18,450 nt of DNA, from NCBI GenBank assembly GCA_016839845.1, contig JAEOTL010000341.1, positions 1 to 18,450 of the forward strand, given 5' to 3'. This DNA is from Promethearchaeota archaeon (GTDB lineage: Archaea > Asgardarchaeota > Lokiarchaeia > Sigynarchaeales > SOKP01). The translations under genes were made by a program, and so were the position numbers. The notes under the pieces were generated by a model that was not told the origin of the DNA, made no database searches, and worked only from the letters and a program-made list of their open reading frames with translations. Positions 15,116 through 18,450 of the stretch are shown one piece after another (within the stretch, counting starts at the first letter, position 1; every line of letters begins with the position of its first letter).

Positions 15116-15127
15116 GCTTTTAATTTA
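15116..15127 (+). promoter_or_regulatory. TATA-like box of SDR3 in the MDR2/SDR3 divergent region
   Basis: GCTTTTAATTTA is centred about 26 nt before ATG 15147 with no SD in between, again the leaderless geometry. Further AT-rich elements (ATTTATATTTATATG, 15069-15083; GTATATTAAAA, 15104-15114) offer alternatives, and the first of these could serve the divergent MDR2 gene. Confidence 0.35.
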
Positions 15128-15146
15128 ATAATGCTGAATTATAACT

Positions 15147-15989
15147 ATGAAAAATTTTGAGGATAAAGTAGCAGTAATTACTGGCGCTGCGAGTGGCATT
15201 GGCCAGGGATTTGCAGAGCGATGCGCAAAAGAAGGAATAAGAGTAGTTATTTCTGATATTGATGATAGACGTTTAAGAAGATTGGAAAGAAAATTAAAAA
15301 GAGAAGGAGCAGAAGTTATTTCAGTTGTAACAGATGTATCAAATCCAGTTGCTATAGAAGATTTGGCAAAAAAAACTTTAGAGACATATGATAAAGTTAA
15401 TCTATTATTCAATAACGCAGGAATAGCAATTCCAAATCTTGCATGGGAATATGATCCAAAAGATTGGCAACAAGTATTAGGTACAAATTTGTGGGGAGTT
15501 ATTAACGGGATTCATACGTTTATTCCCATAATGATTAAACAAGGTGAAGAATGTCATATTGTAAACACATCATCTATAGAAGGAGTTATTTCTAATGGGA
15601 TTGGTGGTGCTACTTATGGAGTTTGTAAGCATGCACTCGTTCACCTCACAGAAAGATTAGCACTTGAATTAGAGGAAAATGGGCCAAACATTAAAGTATC
15701 TGTTCTATGTCCAGGATTTGTTAAAACAAATATTTTCTTATCCGCACTTAACAGAGTAAGTGAAGATCGAAGAAAAGAGCTATTAAACCCTGAGGGAAGG
15801 ACTGAAGAAAGAGAAGAAGAAATACAGAAGTTAATGGAAGAATCTCCTATTATGACTCCTGATGAAGTTGCAGATATTGTCTTTCAAGGAATTCTACAAG
15901 AACAACTATATATTTTCACCCATAAAGATTCATATTGGAGAGATCGTGTTAAAGAACGATTTGACGCAATTCTGAGCGCTTTTGATTAA
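15147..15989 (+). CDS. short-chain dehydrogenase/reductase (SDR3), paralogue of SDR2
   Basis: A 280-residue classical SDR. TGAASGIG 12-19, Asp37 (VVISDID) for NAD(H), NNAG 89-92, VNTSS with catalytic Ser at 142-143, Tyr157 and Lys161 (YGVCK), and PGFV 189-192. The motif order and the C-terminal YIFTHKD segment match SDR2, from which it differs mainly in a shorter, acidic lid region (LNPEGRTEEREEEIQKLM, about 213-230). The start ATG directly precedes KNFEDKVAVITG, the usual N-terminus. Its stop codon overlaps that of the convergent hydrolase gene by 4 nt in the shared word TTAA. Keto/hydroxy reductase or dehydrogenase function is well supported; the substrate is not known. Confidence 0.9.
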   Translation: MKNFEDKVAVITGAASGIGQGFAERCAKEGIRVVISDIDDRRLRRLERKLKREGAEVISVVTDVSNPVAIEDLAKKTLETYDKVNLLFNNAGIAIPNLAWEYDPKDWQQVLGTNLWGVINGIHTFIPIMIKQGEECHIVNTSSIEGVISNGIGGATYGVCKHALVHLTERLALELEENGPNIKVSVLCPGFVKTNIFLSALNRVSEDRRKELLNPEGRTEEREEEIQKLMEESPIMTPDEVADIVFQGILQEQLYIFTHKDSYWRDRVKERFDAILSAFD

Positions 15990-17029
15990 GGTTCTTTTAC
16001 AAAGTATATCTTATTATTTTCTTCAAATTTTCTTACTTTATTTTGCTCTTCCAGATAAACTAAATGACTTAACACTTCCCCCAGTCCCAAAAATGTGTTT
16101 ATTTCATCTAATTCAGTCCCAAAGTGAATTTGTGATATTTTGAAAGGAGTTAAGGGATTATTTTCGATTACCTGAGATATCTCTGCAAGTCGGTTTCTAT
16201 GATGAGCTTTCATTTCTAAGATTCGTTTATGAGCGTCATAGATAACTTCTTGGTGAGCCGGGAAAATAATCTTAGCATTGAGTTTATCAATTCGATCCAA
16301 TGATTCCAAATAATATTTCAAAATATTGGTGAAATTATAACCTTTATAGTTCTCTGAGAAATCTGCAGGTACCATAAAACTCCCGATATGCGGTGTTATT
16401 CTTGAAAGAATATGATCTCCCGCAAATAAATGAGATGTATTTTCATTAAAAATACACATATGACCGAGTGAATGTCCAGGAGTCCATATTGTCTTTAATG
16501 TGCTATCATTTATGAGAACTTCTTCATTATCCTTCAAAAGCCTATCAGGTTCTTGATATTTGGTGAAACTTCGCATTGCCGTAAGGAATTTTACTATTCT
16601 CTTTCCTTGTTTTTTGGTTACTCCATACTTGACCATATGTTGGGATAATTCTTCAGATCTCATTTGTTTTTCTGTGAGATTTTCAGAGTTAATCGTCCAT
16701 TTCATGCTTTCTTGAGTAAGTTCGTGCATTAATATTTGAATATCAGGATTTTTTCTCTTTAGAGAATTCATTAAACCCAGATGATCGGGATGCTCATGAG
16801 TGATGATTAGGTAATCAACATCTTTAATAGATATATTTAATTTTTGAAGCTCTGAAAAGAACGTCTTCTCCCAATCAGTGAAATCTAAGCCACCATCAAT
16901 TAGGATATAAGTATCTTCAGCTCTAAATAAATACATGCACACGAATCTTAATCCGTATGAAGTAGGAAAATCAATTTGAAATCGAAACACACCGTCAATT
17001 TCACTGGTTTCAGAGTGTAATTTGAACAA
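15986..17029 (-). CDS. metallo-beta-lactamase-fold hydrolase, LACTB2-like layout
   Basis: A soluble di-metal hydrolase. Numbered from TTG 17035: strand/loop YLFRAEDTYILIDGGLDF (36-53), THEHPDH (79-85) giving His80, His82, Asp84 and His85, the third ligand His188 in TPGHSLGH, Asp207 in FAGDH and His261 in FPAHQ, so the complete metal set is present. After the core, residues about 265-345 form a helical/winged-helix-like tail (KAHHRNRLAEISQVI and later), as in LACTB2/BLACT_WH proteins. Family members hydrolyse thioesters, RNA or other esters; in this setting an acyl- or hydroxyacyl-thioester is attractive but unproven. There is no in-frame ATG near the start; TTG 17029 has AGGT 7 nt upstream and is preferred over TTG 17035, which lies 1 nt after it. 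TTATAAAAATTT on the minus strand (about 17070-17081) is a likely TATA box. Confidence 0.88.
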   Translation of the reverse strand: MFKLHSETSEIDGVFRFQIDFPTSYGLRFVCMYLFRAEDTYILIDGGLDFTDWEKTFFSELQKLNISIKDVDYLIITHEHPDHLGLMNSLKRKNPDIQILMHELTQESMKWTINSENLTEKQMRSEELSQHMVKYGVTKKQGKRIVKFLTAMRSFTKYQEPDRLLKDNEEVLINDSTLKTIWTPGHSLGHMCIFNENTSHLFAGDHILSRITPHIGSFMVPADFSENYKGYNFTNILKYYLESLDRIDKLNAKIIFPAHQEVIYDAHKRILEMKAHHRNRLAEISQVIENNPLTPFKISQIHFGTELDEINTFLGLGEVLSHLVYLEEQNKVRKFEENNKIYFVKEP

Positions 17030-17185
17030 AAACAAGACCTGCTTTTCATTAGTCTAATATTTGATCTTAAATTTTTATAACCATTTTTAGTTTGGCATCT
17101 TCTATTTTTTCTTCATTTATGTCTTGTAAACTTATAAATTACCCTCAGAATAAATATTAGTTAAGGTTTTTAAAATAAAAAAAAA

Positions 17186-17190
17186 GGTGA
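17186..17190 (+). promoter_or_regulatory. GGTGA ribosome-binding site of the enoyl-CoA hydratase gene
   Basis: GGTGA is the core of the archaeal Shine-Dalgarno consensus (complement of the 16S rRNA 3' end). It sits 4 nt before an in-frame ATT at 17195 and 7 nt before another at 17198, but 55 nt before the first conventional in-frame start (GTG 17246). It therefore argues that translation begins near 17195-17198. TTATAA at about 17131-17136 may be the TATA box. Confidence 0.45.
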
Positions 17191-17197
17191 AAAAATT

Positions 17198-18043
17198 ATT
17201 ACAAATGGTAATATAAAAGATTGGGAATTTGAACATATCGAAGTAGTGAAAGATGAGAAGAATTTCATCACAACTTTAATTCTAAATCATCCCCCTCTTA
17301 TGGAAGGAGATAATCGAGTTAATACGATGGGTCCTAAACTTGTGGAGGAATTAGATAAGGTCGCAGCCCTTCTTTATGATGATGACTCTCGTGTAATCAT
17401 TTTAAAAGGTTCCAAGAACTGTTTTATAAGTGGTGCCGATTTTGGTCAGCCTGAGGGTGAAGAACCTCCAGAAAAAGTTGATTCATGGGCTATTAAGAAA
17501 TATTGTGCTAAAGAAACGCGGATATTCAAACGGTTTAGTGACCTCCCCATTCCAGTTATAGCTGCTCTCGAAGGTTTAATTATTGGTGCAGGTTTGGAAT
17601 TATCGTTGTACTGTGATTTGAGGTATGCTACGAAAAGTGCTCTTTTTGGATTTCCAGAAGTAACAGTAGGAATGCTTCCGGGTAATGCGGGTACTCACAC
17701 ATTAATCCGACAAGTTGGAGTGGGGCGAGCTATGGAATTAATTCTTACAGGTCAAATGATTTCAGCCCAAAAAGCTTTGGACATAGGGATGATCAACGGA
17801 GTGTATGAACCAGATAGAATTGAAAGAGGTGTAAACAGGATTGCAAGAACTATTGCGAACACCTGTGCTCCTATTGGGGTAGGAATCGCAAAACAAATGG
17901 TCAACTTTAGTGCTTCTCTTCCAATGGATATTGCTCTCGAACTAGATGCGTATGGGTATGGTGTTGTTTCCTCAACGGACGATTTTACTGAATGGTTCAA
18001 CGCTATTTCAGAGGGAAGAAAGCCAAACTACCAAAATAAATAA
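17198..18043 (+). CDS. enoyl-CoA hydratase/isomerase (crotonase family)
   Basis: It hydrates 2-enoyl-CoA to 3-hydroxyacyl-CoA. Counted from GTG 17246: oxyanion-hole strand CFISGAD (59-65), second oxyanion segment IAALEGLIIGAGLELSLYCD (105-124), and FGFPEVTVGMLPGNAGTHTL (134-153). Both catalytic glutamates of true hydratases are present: Glu118 (GAGLEL, the Glu144 equivalent) and Glu138 (FPEV, the Glu164 equivalent). The start is uncertain. Codons between the stop at 17171 and GTG 17246 read like protein (TNGNIKDWEFEHIEVV), matching the strand expected before LILNHP, and a GGTGA box precedes in-frame ATT codons at 17195/17198, whereas GTG 17246 has no SD. Either ATT initiates or one A is missing from the run at 17190-17195, which would put GTG 17188 in frame. 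The minimal call is 17246-18043. Confidence 0.9.
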   Translation: MTNGNIKDWEFEHIEVVKDEKNFITTLILNHPPLMEGDNRVNTMGPKLVEELDKVAALLYDDDSRVIILKGSKNCFISGADFGQPEGEEPPEKVDSWAIKKYCAKETRIFKRFSDLPIPVIAALEGLIIGAGLELSLYCDLRYATKSALFGFPEVTVGMLPGNAGTHTLIRQVGVGRAMELILTGQMISAQKALDIGMINGVYEPDRIERGVNRIARTIANTCAPIGVGIAKQMVNFSASLPMDIALELDAYGYGVVSSTDDFTEWFNAISEGRKPNYQNK

Positions 18044-18082
18044 GATATATAAAACGAAATTGAAAATTTTATAAGTTCTACA

Positions 18083-18089
18083 TTTTTTT
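18083..18089 (+). terminator. T7 tract after the enoyl-CoA hydratase gene
   Basis: A run of seven T lies 40 nt after the stop codon, and a second run of six T follows at about 18112-18117. Either could terminate transcription before the DUF35 gene, which has its own SD. Confidence 0.35.
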
Positions 18090-18166
18090 CCAAATGAAAT
18101 AACGTAGTAAATTTTTTGAATTAACAATTCATATACTAAAATAGAATTAATATAAAGGATACGACA

Positions 18167-18450
18167 ATGATAAGTAAGCAAGAAAGTCTAATAACTCGAG
18201 TAAATGCACCAGCGAGAATTGATAATAAAATTAATGCTATCAAGTGCAATAACTGCGGAAATATTAGATATCCACAAAGAACTTATTGTAATAGATGTCA
18301 AGGAACCGATTTTTCTCCTATTTTGTTTGAACCAAAAGGTGAGGTTATAACCTTTTCTTCAACTTATAAAAGGAAAGCCACCGATGAGCAACGAATTTTT
18401 GGCTCTGCAAGACTTTATACTGAGGACGGTAAAGATTCTATTTCAATCAG
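18167..18450 (+). CDS. DUF35 zinc-ribbon/OB-fold protein, 3' end outside the window
   Basis: Only the first 94 codons are visible. ATG 18167 is preceded by AAGGAT (18155-18160, spacing 6). The product has the DUF35 layout: a short N-terminal helix, then a rubredoxin-like zinc ribbon CNNCG-x10-CNRCQ (Cys27, 30, 41, 44), then the start of an OB fold (FEPKGEVITFSSTYKR, about 54-69, and FGSARLYTEDGKDSISI). In archaea DUF35 proteins bridge acetyl-CoA acetyltransferase and HMG-CoA synthase and channel acyl-CoA; in bacteria related proteins partner thiolase-like aldolases in sterol side-chain degradation. It is nearly always next to a thiolase-fold gene, so one is predicted just to the right. Its position after the enoyl-CoA hydratase supports a beta-oxidation-like locus. 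It is cut by the window edge, not truncated by mutation. Confidence 0.85.
   Translation, partial: MISKQESLITRVNAPARIDNKINAIKCNNCGNIRYPQRTYCNRCQGTDFSPILFEPKGEVITFSSTYKRKATDEQRIFGSARLYTEDGKDSISI

Noticed and set aside
1..18450. Search by eye for tRNA or rRNA genes, CRISPR repeats, insertion sequences or phage genes, and for a defence system.
   Set aside because: No T-arm-like GTTCGAATC context with matching stems, no regularly spaced direct repeats, no transposase or integrase motifs and no nuclease/helicase effector were found; the region is metabolic and membrane-related.

Overview
The window is A+T-rich (roughly two thirds by eye), densely coded and has no rRNA, tRNA, CRISPR array, transposase or phage gene that I can recognise. 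The best single clue to its origin is the gene at 2537-3295, a longin-like domain followed by a roadblock-like domain; such small-GTPase-associated folds are characteristic of Asgard archaea. TATA-like boxes about 26 nt before start codons, GGTGA-type ribosome-binding sites, a geranylgeranyl-reductase-family flavoprotein and a DUF35 zinc-ribbon protein also fit an archaeon. My placement is an Asgard archaeon, possibly Lokiarchaeia-like; this is inference, not a search result.

Layout. Positions 1-3300 hold the 3' part of a TPR-repeat gene (+), meeting a convergent FAD flavoprotein gene and the longin/roadblock-like gene (both -). Positions 3300-8400 hold a thioredoxin (+), a major facilitator transporter (+), a small 2x[Fe-S] ferredoxin (-), a single-module Old Yellow Enzyme/dienoyl-CoA-reductase-like protein (+), a cation diffusion facilitator (+) and a four-helix membrane protein (+). 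Positions 8450-18450 look like an accessory catabolic region: acyl-CoA synthetase (-), two tandem short-chain dehydrogenases (+), a GNAT acetyltransferase (+), two tandem paralogous medium-chain zinc dehydrogenases (-), a third short-chain dehydrogenase (+), a metallo-beta-lactamase-fold hydrolase (-), an enoyl-CoA hydratase (+) and the start of a DUF35 thiolase-partner protein (+, cut by the window end).

How the genes may work together. An acid is activated to its CoA thioester (acyl-CoA synthetase), double bonds can be reduced (OYE-like enzyme, perhaps with ferredoxin) or hydrated (enoyl-CoA hydratase), hydroxyl groups oxidised by SDR or MDR dehydrogenases, and the chain cleaved by a thiolase that the DUF35 protein predicts just beyond the right edge. 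This reads as a beta-oxidation-like module for fatty, branched or isoprenoid acids, or alcohol-derived substrates. The families are well supported; the shared pathway and its substrate are inference. The SDR and MDR genes have been duplicated locally (SDR2/SDR3 and MDR1/MDR2). No gene-free stretch exceeds 300 bases; the longest (3296-3526) carries promoter-like sequences and a perfect palindrome.
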